A DNA stretch of 64,000 nucleotides from Oleiphilaceae bacterium (GCA_022447365.1 JAKVBL010000008.1:124001-188000); one strand, 5' to 3'. Counted from the stretch's first letter, positions 1-10,024 are shown. Numbers and translations are program-made. The notes: a model not told the origin generated them from the sequence alone.

Positions 1-60
1 TATTGCGTCCTTTGTCCGTTTGCTGCGGGCGCGAGTTTAAAGATCATATGCGATGTTTAG
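1..60 (+). CDS. ccmB: CcmB C-terminus (partial, cut by window edge)
   Basis: The first 20 codons read as an open frame ending at TAG (58-60). The peptide has a short hydrophobic run followed by PFAAGASLKII. This resembles the C-terminal end of CcmB proteins, where a last hydrophobic stretch is followed by a P-F-A-x-A-x-A-L-R-I type tail. CcmB is the membrane permease of the CcmAB ABC unit that drives release of haem-loaded CcmE. The position directly upstream of ccmC fits the standard ccmABCDEFGH order. Only the tail is visible, so the call rests on this short match plus gene order. Confidence 0.7.
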   Translation, partial: YCVLCPFAAGASLKIICDV

Positions 61-76
61 AAAAGTGAAAGTGTAA

Positions 77-844
77 ATGGCAAATACGAAATGGACATGG
101 TTCCACCGCTTTGGATCTCCTAAGTGGTTGTACGACTTCGCAGAACGCTACAACGGACCACTCTTTGGGGTTGGTTGTGCGCTTATGCTGGGAGCGTGCT
201 TTTGGGGGTTGTTTATTGCACCGCCTGATTACCAACAGGGTGACAGCTTTAGAATTATATACATCCATGTTCCTACTGCGATTTTAGCCCAGTCGTGCTA
301 CATGATGATGGCTGCGGCTGCGCTTGTCGGGCTCGTTTGGCGAATGAAAATAAGCGACTATTTCATCGCTTGCGCTGCGCCAATTGGTGCCGTCATGACA
401 TTTCTTGCGTTATTTACAGGTGCTGTCTGGGGCAAGCCCACATGGGGAACTTGGTGGGTGTGGGATGCGCGTTTAACATCGATGCTTTTACTATTGTTTT
501 TGTATTTTGGCGTCATAGCACTTCGTTCTAGCATTCAAAGCGCCGATAATCGTGCAAGAGCATCATACGTACTCGTATTGGTGGGGGTAATAAATATTCC
601 GATCATTAAATATTCGGTTGATTGGTGGAATACACTGCATCAACCCGCAACGTTTACGTTAACAGAGAAACCCGCAATGCCGGCTGAGATGTGGTTGCCA
701 CTATTAATTATGGTGATTGGCATTTACTGTTTTTTTACGGCCTTGGTTCTCGTACGTATGCAGGCAGAAATTGTTCAACGAGAGCTTAAAACGCGTTGGG
801 TCCATAAGCTATTGAATATCGAAGGTGAGCGGAGCAATGGCTGA
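77..844 (+). CDS. ccmC: CcmC, haem handling protein of System I cytochrome c maturation
   Basis: 255-residue inner-membrane protein with six hydrophobic segments. It carries the tryptophan-rich haem-binding signature [10 protein letters not shown] at residues 123-132, in a periplasmic loop between membrane segments. Two flanking histidines (H64 in IYIHVP and H188 in LHQP) match the conserved haem-ligating positions of the family. CcmC loads haem onto the chaperone CcmE. The length is normal for CcmC. It follows ccmB by 16 bp and overlaps ccmD. The haem handling protein superfamily also includes CcmF, but length and position identify CcmC clearly. Confidence 0.97.
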   Translation: MANTKWTWFHRFGSPKWLYDFAERYNGPLFGVGCALMLGACFWGLFIAPPDYQQGDSFRIIYIHVPTAILAQSCYMMMAAAALVGLVWRMKISDYFIACAAPIGAVMTFLALFTGAVWGKPTWGTWWVWDARLTSMLLLLFLYFGVIALRSSIQSADNRARASYVLVLVGVINIPIIKYSVDWWNTLHQPATFTLTEKPAMPAEMWLPLLIMVIGIYCFFTALVLVRMQAEIVQRELKTRWVHKLLNIEGERSNG

Positions 845-1013
845 ATATTTTGAGATGGGCCACCATACTTTTTATGTTTGGTTATCTTACGGCGTATCGT
901 TCGCCTTATTTTTTGGTTTAGCGTTTTTCTGTTTTGACGGGAGAGCAAAGGCTAAAACCACCACTGAAAAAAGAATTCGTCGTCTATTGAAACAAAAGAG
1001 AGCGTCAAAGTAG
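837..1013 (+). CDS. ccmD: CcmD, small haem exporter accessory protein
   Basis: 58-residue protein with one membrane span (about residues 12-34) and a strongly basic C-terminal tail ([19 protein letters not shown]), the standard CcmD architecture. CcmD bridges CcmC and CcmE and is needed to release haem-loaded CcmE from CcmABCD. I chose ATG 837, which overlaps the ccmC stop by 8 bp, because AAGGTGAG lies about 7 nt upstream. A GTG at 825 would add four residues. The stop (1011-1013) overlaps the GTG of ccmE by one base, so translation is probably coupled. Confidence 0.9.
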   Translation: MAEYFEMGHHTFYVWLSYGVSFALFFGLAFFCFDGRAKAKTTTEKRIRRLLKQKRASK

Positions 1014-1480
1014 TGCATCCGAAGCGTAAGCAGCGATTGCTGATTATCTGTTTTCTAGTCTGTGGTCTTAGTGTTGCGATAGGGCTCGCTATGTACGCAC
1101 TGAGCGAGAATATAAATCTATTCTATAACCCGACGGAGATTTCCGAAGGTAAAGCTCCTGAAGGGGTGAAAATTCGCGCTGGTGGAATGGTTCGTGAAGG
1201 TTCAGTATCTCGTAGCGAAGATGATCTTACCGTTAAATTTGTTTTGACTGACTTCGTTGCCGATGTCGAAGTCAATTACACGGGCATACTGCCGGATCTA
1301 TTTAGAGAAGGGCAAGGTATTGTCGCTTTAGGGCGGATTAATAATGAGGGTGTTCTCATTGCAGACGAAGTGCTTGCCAAGCATGACGAGAATTACATGC
1401 CTCCAGAAGTTGCAGAGGCACTCGAAAAGTCTGGGCATAAAGGTTACGGCGATCAATACACTTCAGATAAGGAATACTAA
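1013..1480 (+). CDS. ccmE: CcmE, periplasmic haem chaperone
   Basis: 155 residues. The N-terminus MHPKRKQRL, followed by a single membrane anchor (about 9-30), is typical of CcmE. The covalent haem-binding histidine is H124 in HDENYMP (124-130). Downstream is the flexible polar tail seen in the family, and the middle is the OB-fold domain. The start is GTG at 1013, overlapping the ccmD stop by one base; the recognisable [10 protein letters not shown]-terminus supports it. CcmE receives haem from CcmC and passes it to CcmF/CcmH. ccmF begins immediately after the stop codon. Confidence 0.97.
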   Translation: MHPKRKQRLLIICFLVCGLSVAIGLAMYALSENINLFYNPTEISEGKAPEGVKIRAGGMVREGSVSRSEDDLTVKFVLTDFVADVEVNYTGILPDLFREGQGIVALGRINNEGVLIADEVLAKHDENYMPPEVAEALEKSGHKGYGDQYTSDKEY

Positions 1481-3460
1481 ATGCTACCAGAGCTGGGTCA
1501 TTTCGCACTGATAATAGGCTTATTGTTTGCCTGTCTACAAAGCATTACACCACTTTATGGTGTAGCGAAAAATTCTCCCGTATGGATGGAAACAGGGCGA
1601 TCGTTAGCATTCGGCCAATTTTTCTTTATCTTTGTCGCTTTTTTAATCCTTGCAAACGCTTTTGTTCAAGATGACTTTAGCGTTAAGTATGTGGCTGGCC
1701 ACTCCAATACGCTATTGCCTGTGTACTATAAGATCAGTGCTGTATGGGGTGGGCACGAAGGCTCACTATTGCTTTGGGCTCTTACCTTGGCAGGTTGGAC
1801 AATAGCGGTTGCCATATTCAGTAAACAATTGCCACGCGAGATGCTTGCTAGAGTGCTTGCCGTGATGGGCATGATTAGTATTGGATTCTTGCTATTTATT
1901 TTACTGACGTCTAATCCGTTTGATCGTTTGCTTCCAAACACACCGCTAGAAGGAAGCGACCTCAACCCGTTGCTTCAAGACTTTGGTTTGATCGTGCATC
2001 CGCCAATGTTGTACATGGGATATGTTGGCTTCTCTGTGGCCTTTGCTTTTGCTATAGCGGCTCTACTGGGTGGCAGTCTTGATAGCGCTTGGGCAAGGTG
2101 GTCTCGACCTTGGACTATTGTTGCGTGGGCATTCTTAACGCTTGGTATCGCACTGGGAAGTTGGTGGGCATACTATGAATTAGGCTGGGGCGGTTGGTGG
2201 TTCTGGGACCCAGTAGAAAATGCTTCATTTATGCCTTGGTTAGTCGGCACAGCTCTGATGCACTCTCTTGCGGTGACTGAGAAACGCGGTGCCTTCAAAA
2301 GTTGGACCGTGTTCTTGGCAATCATTGCGTTTTCCTTGAGCCTGCTGGGTACATTCTTAGTCCGATCTGGTGTACTTACCTCTGTTCACGCTTTTGCGTC
2401 AGACCCGTCTCGTGGCTCTTTCGTTTTAGCGCTTTTGGGTATTACGATGATTGTGTCGCTGGGCTTATATGCTTGGCGAGCGCCGGATCTTGTTGGAAAG
2501 AGCGAGCACAAGCTGTTATCGCGCGAAAGCTTCTTGTTGGGTAATAATATCGTGCTTGTGGTTGCATGGATTACAGTCATGATCGGTACGCTTTACCCCT
2601 TGGTATTAGATTTCATAGGTGCAGGAAAACTTTCAATAGGCCCTCCGTACTTCAATGCTGTATTTTCTCCTTTGATGGCTATCCTGGCGGTTTTACTTGG
2701 CTTCGGACTTGTCGCTAATTGGAAATCGACAGAGCCCAAAGTTCTGGTTAAGAAGTTACGTGTGGTTGCAGTGGTGTCAGTTGTGCTGACCCTTTTGTTC
2801 ACTGCGATATCTGGTATTGCGTGGGATTGGATTTCAATGCTCGCAATCTTGTTAGGCTTGTGGGTCGTATTAATTACACTGAATGATCTTCGCAAGAAAG
2901 CCATAGCTAGAGCCGGCAATTTGAAAAACAAATTGGCATTGGGTTCGGCGTACTATGCCATGGTACTTGGCCACCTTGGCTTTGCTCTTATGATTGTTGG
3001 TGCAACGATTGTGTCGCTTCACTCTGTCGAGCGAGATGTCCGCATTGAGATTGGTCAGAAAGTAGCGCTAGGACAATATGAGCTTCATTTTGCTTCCTCG
3101 CACGCTATTCAGGGGCCTAATTATGAAGCGTCTCGGATTAACGTTGAGGTGTTGAGTGATGGGCAAGTTGTTACGGTCCTCAAGCCTGAAAAACGTGTGT
3201 ATTTCTCTCAAGCTAATCCTATGACGGAAGCTGGGATTGATCCGGGTTTCTTGCAAGATGTTTACGTGGCGATTGGAGAGGAGCTCGATGGCGGTGCATG
3301 GGCCGTGAGAGTTCAATATAAGCCCCTCATTAGATGGATTTGGCTTGGCGCAATTTTCATGTTTACTGCAGGTGGCTTAGCTGTGTTTGATAAACGTTAT
3401 CGTCCTAAAGAAAAAGTGAGCCAAGTAGTGATGCCATCAAATTCGGAGTTTGCTAAGTAA
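1481..3460 (+). CDS. ccmF: CcmF, cytochrome c haem lyase subunit
   Basis: 659-residue polytopic membrane protein with about 14-15 hydrophobic segments, the usual CcmF size. The haem-binding motif WGGWWFWDP is at residues 236-244. Conserved histidines of the family are visible in VWGGHEGS (around 92) and IVHPPMLY (around 173). CcmF, with CcmH and CcmI, attaches haem from CcmE to apocytochrome c CXXCH motifs on the periplasmic face. It starts on the base after the ccmE stop and ends on the base before ccmG. Confidence 0.97.
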   Translation: MLPELGHFALIIGLLFACLQSITPLYGVAKNSPVWMETGRSLAFGQFFFIFVAFLILANAFVQDDFSVKYVAGHSNTLLPVYYKISAVWGGHEGSLLLWALTLAGWTIAVAIFSKQLPREMLARVLAVMGMISIGFLLFILLTSNPFDRLLPNTPLEGSDLNPLLQDFGLIVHPPMLYMGYVGFSVAFAFAIAALLGGSLDSAWARWSRPWTIVAWAFLTLGIALGSWWAYYELGWGGWWFWDPVENASFMPWLVGTALMHSLAVTEKRGAFKSWTVFLAIIAFSLSLLGTFLVRSGVLTSVHAFASDPSRGSFVLALLGITMIVSLGLYAWRAPDLVGKSEHKLLSRESFLLGNNIVLVVAWITVMIGTLYPLVLDFIGAGKLSIGPPYFNAVFSPLMAILAVLLGFGLVANWKSTEPKVLVKKLRVVAVVSVVLTLLFTAISGIAWDWISMLAILLGLWVVLITLNDLRKKAIARAGNLKNKLALGSAYYAMVLGHLGFALMIVGATIVSLHSVERDVRIEIGQKVALGQYELHFASSHAIQGPNYEASRINVEVLSDGQVVTVLKPEKRVYFSQANPMTEAGIDPGFLQDVYVAIGEELDGGAWAVRVQYKPLIRWIWLGAIFMFTAGGLAVFDKRYRPKEKVSQVVMPSNSEFAK

Positions 3461-3994
3461 ATGAAGTCTCGTCTCGTATTCTTGACCCCTTTGATGTTAG
3501 CAGTCGGTCTAGGACTTATTTTATACACAGCTTTGGGCAAAGACCCGAGCAAGTTAGAAACAGCACGCCTGAACGATCCACTCCCAACATTTTCGTTACA
3601 ATCGCTTGAATATCCAAGCAAACTACTCACTAACTCTGATTTAGGTGGGAAGCCTTCGCTACTTAACGTGTGGGCAACATGGTGCCCAGCTTGTAAGAGT
3701 GAGCACGGGTATCTGATGGCACTTGCACAACAAGGTGTTCCAATTATTGGTCTGAATTACAAAGATGATAGAGCGAAAGCGTTACAGTGGTTAGACGGGC
3801 TTGGTGATCCTTATTCGTTGAACCTATTTGATCCGCGAGGGAAGTTCGGGTTCGATTTAGGGGTGTATGGTGCACCAGAAACCTACATCATCGATCAAAA
3901 TGGTGTAGTACGCTATCGACATGTCGGTGAGGTGAATCATCGTGTTTGGGAGGTACAATTGGCTCCGCGGTTTAACGCACTGCTCAAGGAGTAA
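3461..3994 (+). CDS. ccmG: CcmG/DsbE, thioredoxin-like thiol-disulfide oxidoreductase
   Basis: 177 residues: an N-terminal membrane anchor (about 5-25) then a thioredoxin fold with the WCPAC active site (Cys75 and Cys78). The later cis-proline region GVYGAPETYIID is the classic CcmG signature. The protein keeps apocytochrome c cysteines reduced in the periplasm, with electrons from DsbD/CcdA. It lies directly between ccmF and ccmH, and its stop is 6 bp before the ccmH start. Confidence 0.96.
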   Translation: MKSRLVFLTPLMLAVGLGLILYTALGKDPSKLETARLNDPLPTFSLQSLEYPSKLLTNSDLGGKPSLLNVWATWCPACKSEHGYLMALAQQGVPIIGLNYKDDRAKALQWLDGLGDPYSLNLFDPRGKFGFDLGVYGAPETYIIDQNGVVRYRHVGEVNHRVWEVQLAPRFNALLKE

Positions 3995-4000
3995 ATACCA

Positions 4001-4495
4001 ATGAGATTTGTCCTGCTTTTTGTCCTTGCTATTGGCTTTGAGTCACTTAATGCCGACATTGATGTATATGAATTTAGTTCTGAAACGAAGCTAGAATCTT
4101 ATCAAGCTCTAACCCGTGAATTGCGTTGCCCTAAGTGCCAAAATCAGGATATTGCCGATTCAAATGCGCCGATTGCTCAAGATATGCGCGCGCAAGTACA
4201 CAGACTGGTTGAAGATGGACATAGCCATGATGAAGTCGTCGACTTTATGATTCAAAGATTTGGCGAATTTGTTACTTATAAGCCTCCAGTGCGATCAGAG
4301 ACGTATTTGTTGTGGTATGGGCCATGGGTATTTATCGCGATAGGTCTGATTGCGATTATTGGTATCTCCAGAAGTAAACGGATATCTGTAGATACTAATG
4401 GTACTACTGAAAGTACTGGTTCCTCATTGAAGGTGGGTAATTCAGATGATCAAGCTGAACTCGAAGCCTTGTTAAAAAAATATTCTGACGATTAG
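4001..4495 (+). CDS. ccmH: CcmH (CcmL type), cytochrome c maturation thiol protein
   Basis: 164 residues: signal peptide (about 1-18), a three-helix periplasmic domain with the redox motif LRCPKC (Cys43 and Cys46), one membrane span (about 108-125) and a polar cytoplasmic tail. CcmH works with CcmG to reduce the apocytochrome c CXXCH cysteines before haem ligation. It lacks the TPR extension fused to E. coli CcmH; that part is encoded separately by the next gene, ccmI, the two-gene arrangement common in pseudomonads. AAGGAG about 9 nt upstream overlaps the end of ccmG. Confidence 0.96.
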   Translation: MRFVLLFVLAIGFESLNADIDVYEFSSETKLESYQALTRELRCPKCQNQDIADSNAPIAQDMRAQVHRLVEDGHSHDEVVDFMIQRFGEFVTYKPPVRSETYLLWYGPWVFIAIGLIAIIGISRSKRISVDTNGTTESTGSSLKVGNSDDQAELEALLKKYSDD

Positions 4496-4532
4496 TCATC
4501 CATCTATTTAATTTCTATAGGCAAAGTCATCA

Positions 4533-5816
4533 ATGACCCAATTCTGGATAATAGCCTCAATCCTTTCTCTTGTTGCTGTATGGATAGTACTTCACCCCTG
4601 GTTCAAAAGGCATAAGCTTGAAGAAATTGCCGTTGATACGGCGGACGAGGCGCGGGTGCGCGCGAACGTTAGAGCATACAAAGAACGTCTCAGAGAGCTC
4701 AATGCTGAGCTGCGTTCAGATGCAATTGATCAGGTTCAGTTTGAAGAAATTAAGAAAGAGCTAGAGGCAACGCTCCTTGGTGATGCAAAGAACGTACAGG
4801 CCCGTACCGACAACCTAGATAGAGCGACATCAACAACCTTTATCAGTTTAATCGTCGCTGCTTTGGCTTTAGTTGGCTTAAGCGCATATTTGTACAACTC
4901 TTGGGGTGCGTATGATCTCGCTCTACATAGTGAAGACTCTAAGTTTAGTGCTGCTGAAATTGCTGCGGCGCAGAGTAAAGCAGAGGCAGGAGATACGCTT
5001 GGCCTACTAGTTCAACTTCGCGATAAGTTACGAGAAAATCCCGCAAATGCTGAGGGTTGGGAGTTGTTAGCGCGCTCTGCTCTGAACACTAACCATTTCG
5101 AGATTGCAGCAGAAGCTTATGGGCAGTTGGCTGAGATAGAAAGCTCTCCAGAAATAAAGGCGGCATTATACGGATTGCAGGCGCAGACCCTGTATTTCTC
5201 AGGTATCGCAATCGATGCTCCTCCAGTTGCCGATGCTGTAAACAAAGCGACCCTACTTAATCCACAAGATACCAACATTTATGGACTAAAAGCCTTGGCA
5301 AGTTATGATCAAGGTCAATTTGACCAAGCTATAGAATATTGGAAGACGATTTTAACGTTGGAACCTAATCACCCATCGCGCGGTTCGATTGAAGAGGGTA
5401 TTTCTGCGGCTGAACGAGCACTGGGCGTACCTTCAACCATACAAGTACCTGCCTCAACAGTTGGAGTAAGCGTTGACGTAAGGATTGAACCCGCATTGCT
5501 GTCTCAATTTAATGAAAATGAAATTGTGGTCGTGTATGCGCGAGCCAGCGTTGGTCCGCCAATGCCATTAGCAGTGGCCAGATTTTCCCCTAAACAAGAA
5601 ATTAACGACATAGTATTAGACGATAGCTTAGCTATGATGCCAGAGCTGAAATTAAGCCTATTTGAATCTGTCGATGTGGTAGTTCGAATCACCAAGGGTT
5701 CTGTTGAGCGAAAGCTTGGGGATTATGAAAAAATAATTAGCGGTGTGTTGGTAGCTGATCAGCCGCGTTTATCAATTAATATCGGTGCAGAAGACATCGT
5801 GACTGATTCAAAATAG
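4533..5816 (+). CDS. ccmI: CcmI, TPR apocytochrome c chaperone
   Basis: 427 residues with two membrane spans (about 3-22 and 102-121) flanking a charged helical cytoplasmic loop (about 30-90). A large periplasmic part follows, with TPR-like helix pairs around 155-290 ([28 protein letters not shown] and similar). The last ~110 residues form a beta-rich domain typical of CcmI C-termini. CcmI binds apocytochrome c C-terminal helices and delivers them to CcmF-CcmH. The 37-bp gap after ccmH is the largest in the operon. This is the last ccm gene. Confidence 0.92.
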   Translation: MTQFWIIASILSLVAVWIVLHPWFKRHKLEEIAVDTADEARVRANVRAYKERLRELNAELRSDAIDQVQFEEIKKELEATLLGDAKNVQARTDNLDRATSTTFISLIVAALALVGLSAYLYNSWGAYDLALHSEDSKFSAAEIAAAQSKAEAGDTLGLLVQLRDKLRENPANAEGWELLARSALNTNHFEIAAEAYGQLAEIESSPEIKAALYGLQAQTLYFSGIAIDAPPVADAVNKATLLNPQDTNIYGLKALASYDQGQFDQAIEYWKTILTLEPNHPSRGSIEEGISAAERALGVPSTIQVPASTVGVSVDVRIEPALLSQFNENEIVVVYARASVGPPMPLAVARFSPKQEINDIVLDDSLAMMPELKLSLFESVDVVVRITKGSVERKLGDYEKIISGVLVADQPRLSINIGAEDIVTDSK

Positions 5817-5833
5817 TTAGAGGTAGAAAGAGC

Positions 5834-6676
5834 ATGAAAGTTGTCGTAATTGGCGCAGGTACAATGGGAGCGGGTATTGCACAGACGTTTGCATCGTCTG
5901 GTTTTGAAGTTGTGCTCAAAGACATTGCGCAAGAAGCAGTTGACAAAGGTCTCCAGACAATCGAGAAGGGGCTGTCACGTTTATTGGCTAAGGATAAAAT
6001 TACGCAAGAAACCTTTGACTCGACTTTAGCGCGAATTCAAGGTTCTAACGATAACAGTTTGGTCTCTGACGCAGCGCTTATTGTTGAAGCAGCTGTCGAG
6101 AATATGAATATCAAAAAAGCCATCTTTACTGAGTTAGATGCGGTGTGTGGCCCAGATACGATTTTCGCCACAAATACCTCTTCTTTATCAATTACTGAAG
6201 TCGCTGCAGCAACGAGTCGTCCAGACAGATTTTTGGGAATGCATTTTTTCAATCCTGCGCCGGTAATGAAGTTGGTTGAGCTCATCAAAGGGATCGCGAC
6301 GTCGCAAGAAACCTTCGACAAGGTTGCTGATATTACCTCTCAGCTTGGAAAAACGGCTGTAGAAGTTGCAGAGGCTCCAGGATTTGTTGTGAATCGCATT
6401 CTAATTCCAATGGTCAATGAAGCTGCTGGAATCTTAGCTGATGGCGTAGCTAGTGCGGAGGATATTGACGCTGCAATGAAGTTGGGCGCAAATCATCCAA
6501 TGGGACCACTCGCTTTAGGCGATTTAATTGGTTTGGATGTATGTCTGGCGATCATGGAAGTTCTCTATGATGAGTTTGGCGACAGTAAATATCGCCCGCA
6601 CCCTTTACTACGTAAGTATGTGAGAGGCGGAATGTTAGGTCGTAAATCCGGCAAAGGATTCTACGACTATAGTTAA
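5834..6676 (+). CDS. hbd: 3-hydroxybutyryl-CoA dehydrogenase (Hbd/PaaH family)
   Basis: 280 residues. The N-terminal Rossmann domain has the dinucleotide motif [10 protein letters not shown] (7-16), followed by the family blocks ATNTSSLSI and [15 protein letters not shown] around the catalytic histidine. The C-terminal helical dimerisation domain ends with the typical [12 protein letters not shown]. It oxidises (S)-3-hydroxybutyryl-CoA or related 3-hydroxyacyl-CoA to acetoacetyl-CoA with NAD(P)+, in butanoate or fatty-acid metabolism. Length matches the single-domain family, not FadB fusions. It follows ccmI by 17 bp with AGAGGTAGAAAGAG upstream and ends at a strong terminator, so it may be partly co-transcribed with ccm. 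Confidence 0.93.
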   Translation: MKVVVIGAGTMGAGIAQTFASSGFEVVLKDIAQEAVDKGLQTIEKGLSRLLAKDKITQETFDSTLARIQGSNDNSLVSDAALIVEAAVENMNIKKAIFTELDAVCGPDTIFATNTSSLSITEVAAATSRPDRFLGMHFFNPAPVMKLVELIKGIATSQETFDKVADITSQLGKTAVEVAEAPGFVVNRILIPMVNEAAGILADGVASAEDIDAAMKLGANHPMGPLALGDLIGLDVCLAIMEVLYDEFGDSKYRPHPLLRKYVRGGMLGRKSGKGFYDYS

Positions 6677-6681
6677 ATAGA

Positions 6682-6705
6682 AAAGGGGCGAATGCCCCTT
6701 TTTTG
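6682..6705 (+). terminator. Rho-independent terminator after hbd
   Basis: Hairpin with stem AAGGGGC / GCCCCTT and loop GAAT, followed by a run of six T. It lies 6 bp after the hbd stop and probably ends the ccm-hbd transcript. Confidence 0.9.
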
Positions 6706-6782
6706 ATTTTATAAGTGTTTAAAGCCGTGGTGATCCAATGGCATGCAGTTTCAACACTCCAAATAATAAATACGAGGCTGTT

Positions 6783-8048
6783 ATGAATTTAGAGAGTATT
6801 CTTGCTCAGTTTGACGATAAAGTAATTAATCCTATTGGCGCATCGCGCAAGAAAAACCAGATTATCGGTAAGGGTTATATTTCAGCGTTAAAAGCGTTAG
6901 TCAGTGTTATTAATATTCCTAAGCCGACGGTGCTGACTGGAAAAAACTCTTCACTAAAACTGTGTGAGAGTGTAGCTAGCTTCGGTTTGAAGAAAGTCCT
7001 TATCGTAACTGATCGTCCACTCTATGAGCTTGGCTTGCTCGAAAATATTCTCCAATCGCTTGAACATCGAGGAATGGCATATGAGCTATTTGCGGATGTG
7101 CAACCAGATCCTACTTTTTCTGTCGTGGAAGCTGGGCTTAAGCGCTATAGGCAAGCAAATTGTGACTCGGTAATGGCAGTTGGTGGTGGGTCGTCTATTG
7201 ATTCAGCGAAGGTAATCGCTTTGGCTGCTTCAAATAACACTGAACCGAAAAAACTAGTAGGAATTTTGAAAGGTAAGGTCGGTTGTGTGCCTTTCTTTTG
7301 CGTTCCTACGACCGCGGGGACAGGCTCTGAAGTAACCATCGGCGCTGTGATTTCGGATGACGAGACACATCAAAAGGACTTGGTTATAGAGTCAAAAATC
7401 GTACCTTTGATCGCAGCCCTTGACCCTGCACTTATGAAAGGTCTGCCTCCCGCGATAACAGCTGCAACTGGGATGGATGCACTTACGCATTTGGTTGAGT
7501 CTTTTTTAAGTACGATGGCCAATGAAGAGTCGAGCTACTACTCAAAAGCTGGCATCAAGTTGGTGTTCGATAATTTAAGCAAAGTATATAAAAAGGGCGC
7601 TAACTTAAGTGCGCGTGAGGATATGGCACTTGCTTCGTTTTATGGCGGTTTGACCATTAATCTTGCGGGGCTTGGTTATGTTCATGCATTTGCGCATCAA
7701 CTTGGCGCTTATTACGGTATACCTCACGGTCTTGCTAACGCTAAGGTCTTGCCAAAGGTTCTTAGATTTAACCATGATTTCGTGCCTGAACGATTGGCTG
7801 AACTCGCAGATCTTATCGAGTGCTGTGATGCAAATGCTAGCGTTTATGAAAAAGGTTTGGCGTTTATTGAGGCTGTTGAAGATTTGATTGTAAGTGTAGG
7901 GATTTCTCCAAAAGTCGATGCGCTTCAATTAAAGGATTTTCCGAGTATCAGACGCGCTGCGTTCAAAGAAGCAAATTCAACCTATGCGGTACCTGCTTAT
8001 ATGTCAGCCGATGATGCGCATAACCTTTTGCTGAGCCTCGCTAAATAA
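6783..8048 (+). CDS. Iron-containing alcohol dehydrogenase (group III ADH)
   Basis: 421 residues. The N-terminal Rossmann-like domain has GGGSSID (134-140). The C-terminal helical domain supplies metal ligands: D232 and H236 in GMDALTHLVE, then H301/H305 (YVHAFAHQ) and H315 (GIPHG). The motif PTTAGTGSE (175-183) is diagnostic. It is an NAD(P)-dependent alcohol or aldehyde oxidoreductase; the substrate cannot be read from sequence. I prefer ATG 6783, preceded by GAGG about 6 nt upstream, over the in-frame ATG 6738, which would add 15 unconserved residues. chrA follows 16 bp later. Confidence 0.9.
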   Translation: MNLESILAQFDDKVINPIGASRKKNQIIGKGYISALKALVSVINIPKPTVLTGKNSSLKLCESVASFGLKKVLIVTDRPLYELGLLENILQSLEHRGMAYELFADVQPDPTFSVVEAGLKRYRQANCDSVMAVGGGSSIDSAKVIALAASNNTEPKKLVGILKGKVGCVPFFCVPTTAGTGSEVTIGAVISDDETHQKDLVIESKIVPLIAALDPALMKGLPPAITAATGMDALTHLVESFLSTMANEESSYYSKAGIKLVFDNLSKVYKKGANLSAREDMALASFYGGLTINLAGLGYVHAFAHQLGAYYGIPHGLANAKVLPKVLRFNHDFVPERLAELADLIECCDANASVYEKGLAFIEAVEDLIVSVGISPKVDALQLKDFPSIRRAAFKEANSTYAVPAYMSADDAHNLLLSLAK

Positions 8049-8064
8049 CCAACAAGGAGCGCGC

Positions 8065-9261
8065 GTGAATCGCGAGAAAGGGACCTCAGTCTGGGCAATA
8101 TTTACGCAGTTTTTTATATTGGGCTGTACATCATTTGGTGGTCCAGTTGCGCATATTGGTTTTTTTCGAAAGCGGTTTGTTGATGAATTAAATTGGATCA
8201 ATGACAAAGCTTTCTCGGATTTACTGTCGCTGTGTCAGTTCATTCCAGGGCCGGCAAGTAGTCAGTTAGGTATGGCGTTAGGTTATCATCGCCATTCTTA
8301 TGCTGGGGCGATTGCGGCCTGGCTCGCGTTTACGCTTCCATCAGCGCTTTTACTTACGATATTTGCGGCTCTGCTTGTTAATGACAGTTCCTTTTTAAAT
8401 TCTGGCGTCTTGCAAGGCTTGAAATTGGTTGCAGTGGCGGTAGTTATTCAAGCTTTCGTTACGATGAGGCATACTCTTACGCCGGACTTTATACGTATTC
8501 TTGTAATGGTTGTCAGCGCGTTAGCTTTTGCGCTCTGGAATAGTGTATACGCTCCGATTTTCGTTCTGTCGATCGTTGGCCTGCTCAGTTCTCGCTATAA
8601 GGTTACCGACGCAGCTTCCGATGTTGCTGTTAATTATGAGCTGAGCCGTGTTCATTTGATTGGGCCAATCGTGTGTTTAAGTGCTTTCTTTGTTTTGTTA
8701 GCGGCGGCCTTACTAGTAAGTCGAGGAGGGAGCTGGGAAAGCCTAAGTCAAGCCAGTGCTTACTACAATGCAGGATCCCTCGTATTTGGGGGAGGGCATG
8801 TCGTTTTGCCTTTACTTGAGTCTCAAGTCGTTACAGCTGGTTGGGTAGATAAAGATATTTTCTTGGCAGGTTACGGCGCGGCACAAGCGGTACCGGGGCC
8901 GCTGTTTACCTTCGCAAGTTTTTTAGGAGCTTCGCATTTAAGTGGTCCGAATGGCTTTAGTGGCGCTGCGCTGGCGACGTTCGCGATATTTTTGCCTTCA
9001 TTTTTGCTTTTGTTCGGTGTGCTGCCATTCTGGGATCGCTTAAGATCTAGACCTAAGATTAAAAGCGCGCTGTGGGGAGTTAATGCTGCGGTTCTTGGCT
9101 TGTTGCTGGCAACCCTGTATGACCCAGTGATCACTCAAAGTATCAAAGATCTTACAGATATAGCGTTTGTGACAATTACCTATATCGCGCTTGTCGTTTT
9201 TCGTTTACCAGTGGTCGCTATCGTTATTGCCGGCGGAGCGCTTGGCGCAGCACTTTTTTAA
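8065..9261 (+). CDS. chrA: ChrA chromate transporter, two-domain form
   Basis: 398-residue membrane protein made of two homologous halves. The first has the family motif FGGPVAHIGFF with CQFIPGPASSQL. The second has FGGGHVVLPLLE with QAVPGPLFTFASFLG. Each half has about six hydrophobic segments. ChrA exports chromate (or another oxyanion) by proton antiport. The start is GTG 8065 with AAGGAG about 6 nt upstream. No chrB regulator or other metal genes are nearby, so the substrate is uncertain. Its 3' end converges with yciK 13 bp away. Confidence 0.92.
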   Translation: MNREKGTSVWAIFTQFFILGCTSFGGPVAHIGFFRKRFVDELNWINDKAFSDLLSLCQFIPGPASSQLGMALGYHRHSYAGAIAAWLAFTLPSALLLTIFAALLVNDSSFLNSGVLQGLKLVAVAVVIQAFVTMRHTLTPDFIRILVMVVSALAFALWNSVYAPIFVLSIVGLLSSRYKVTDAASDVAVNYELSRVHLIGPIVCLSAFFVLLAAALLVSRGGSWESLSQASAYYNAGSLVFGGGHVVLPLLESQVVTAGWVDKDIFLAGYGAAQAVPGPLFTFASFLGASHLSGPNGFSGAALATFAIFLPSFLLLFGVLPFWDRLRSRPKIKSALWGVNAAVLGLLLATLYDPVITQSIKDLTDIAFVTITYIALVVFRLPVVAIVIAGGALGAALF

Positions 9262-9267
9262 GTGCTT
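9249..9267. terminator. Possible bidirectional hairpin between chrA and yciK
   Basis: AGCACTT / AAGTGCT inverted repeat with a TTTT loop, spanning the chrA stop codon in the 13-bp convergent gap. The stem is short and there is no strong T run after it, so this is only a candidate. Confidence 0.35.
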
Positions 9268-9274
9268 ACTTCGT

Positions 9275-10024
9275 TTATTTCGGCTGCGCGTCTAAACTTT
9301 GCCCTGTTACGCCTTTGCTTTCAGCACCCATTAAATATAAGTAGAGATTCATTATTTCCAACGGCGCTTTCAATGACATTGGGTTTTCCGCTGGATACGC
9401 GCTGGCTCTCATATTTGTGCGAGTTGCGCCGGGGTTAATAATGTTTACTCGTATCGGATCTTCTTCTGTATCTAGTTCGTCAGCAAGCACTTGCGCAAAG
9501 CCTTCTGTCGCGAATTTACTTACAGAATATGCACCCCAGTAAGCACGGCCTTTTCGCCCAACACTTGATGAAGTAAAAATGATAGAAGGGTCATCAGATA
9601 GCTTTAGTAAGGGGATGAATGTTTTTGTCATCAAGAAGCATGCATTTAGATTGACCTGCATAACTTTTTGCCATACTTCAACTTCGTATTGCTCTATTGG
9701 TGTCATTGAACCAAGCTGGCTAGCGTTATGAACAAGCCCGTCTAGTCGCCCAAACTCTTGATCGATGACATCAGCAATTTTGTGATAGTCAACTTCAACA
9801 GCACCTTCAAGATTTACTGGGAGAATAGCTGGTTCAGGTAGCTGTTCGGATACGATCTGATCGTATACAGCTTCAAGCTTTGTGGTGGTTCGTCCTAATA
9901 AAAGAACTGTCGCGCCTGCTCGTGCATAGCTAAGTGCGATTGCCTTTCCTATGCCTTCGCCTGCACCTGTAACCAGGATAACTTTGTTAAGTAGTAGGTT
10001 TTCAGGTGCTTGATAATCGTGCAT
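9275..10024 (-). CDS. yciK: YciK-type short-chain dehydrogenase/reductase
   Basis: 249 residues from ATG 10024. Classical SDR features: GAGEGIG (20-26), HNAS (99-102), serine in FTSSSVGRKGRAYWGAY, and catalytic Tyr166 and Lys170 (YSVSK). The sequence follows E. coli YciK closely (MH-x-Y start, VMQVN-N-A-F, INPG-TRT-MRA, LYL-LMG). An upstream in-frame start at 10087 would add 21 residues unlike the family. The substrate is not established. In Pseudomonas, yciK sits with mupP, ubiG and mtaD; here the same genes follow on the same strand but about 2 kb away. Confidence 0.9.
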   Translation of the reverse strand: MHDYQAPENLLLNKVILVTGAGEGIGKAIALSYARAGATVLLLGRTTTKLEAVYDQIVSEQLPEPAILPVNLEGAVEVDYHKIADVIDQEFGRLDGLVHNASQLGSMTPIEQYEVEVWQKVMQVNLNACFLMTKTFIPLLKLSDDPSIIFTSSSVGRKGRAYWGAYSVSKFATEGFAQVLADELDTEEDPIRVNIINPGATRTNMRASAYPAENPMSLKAPLEIMNLYLYLMGAESKGVTGQSLDAQPK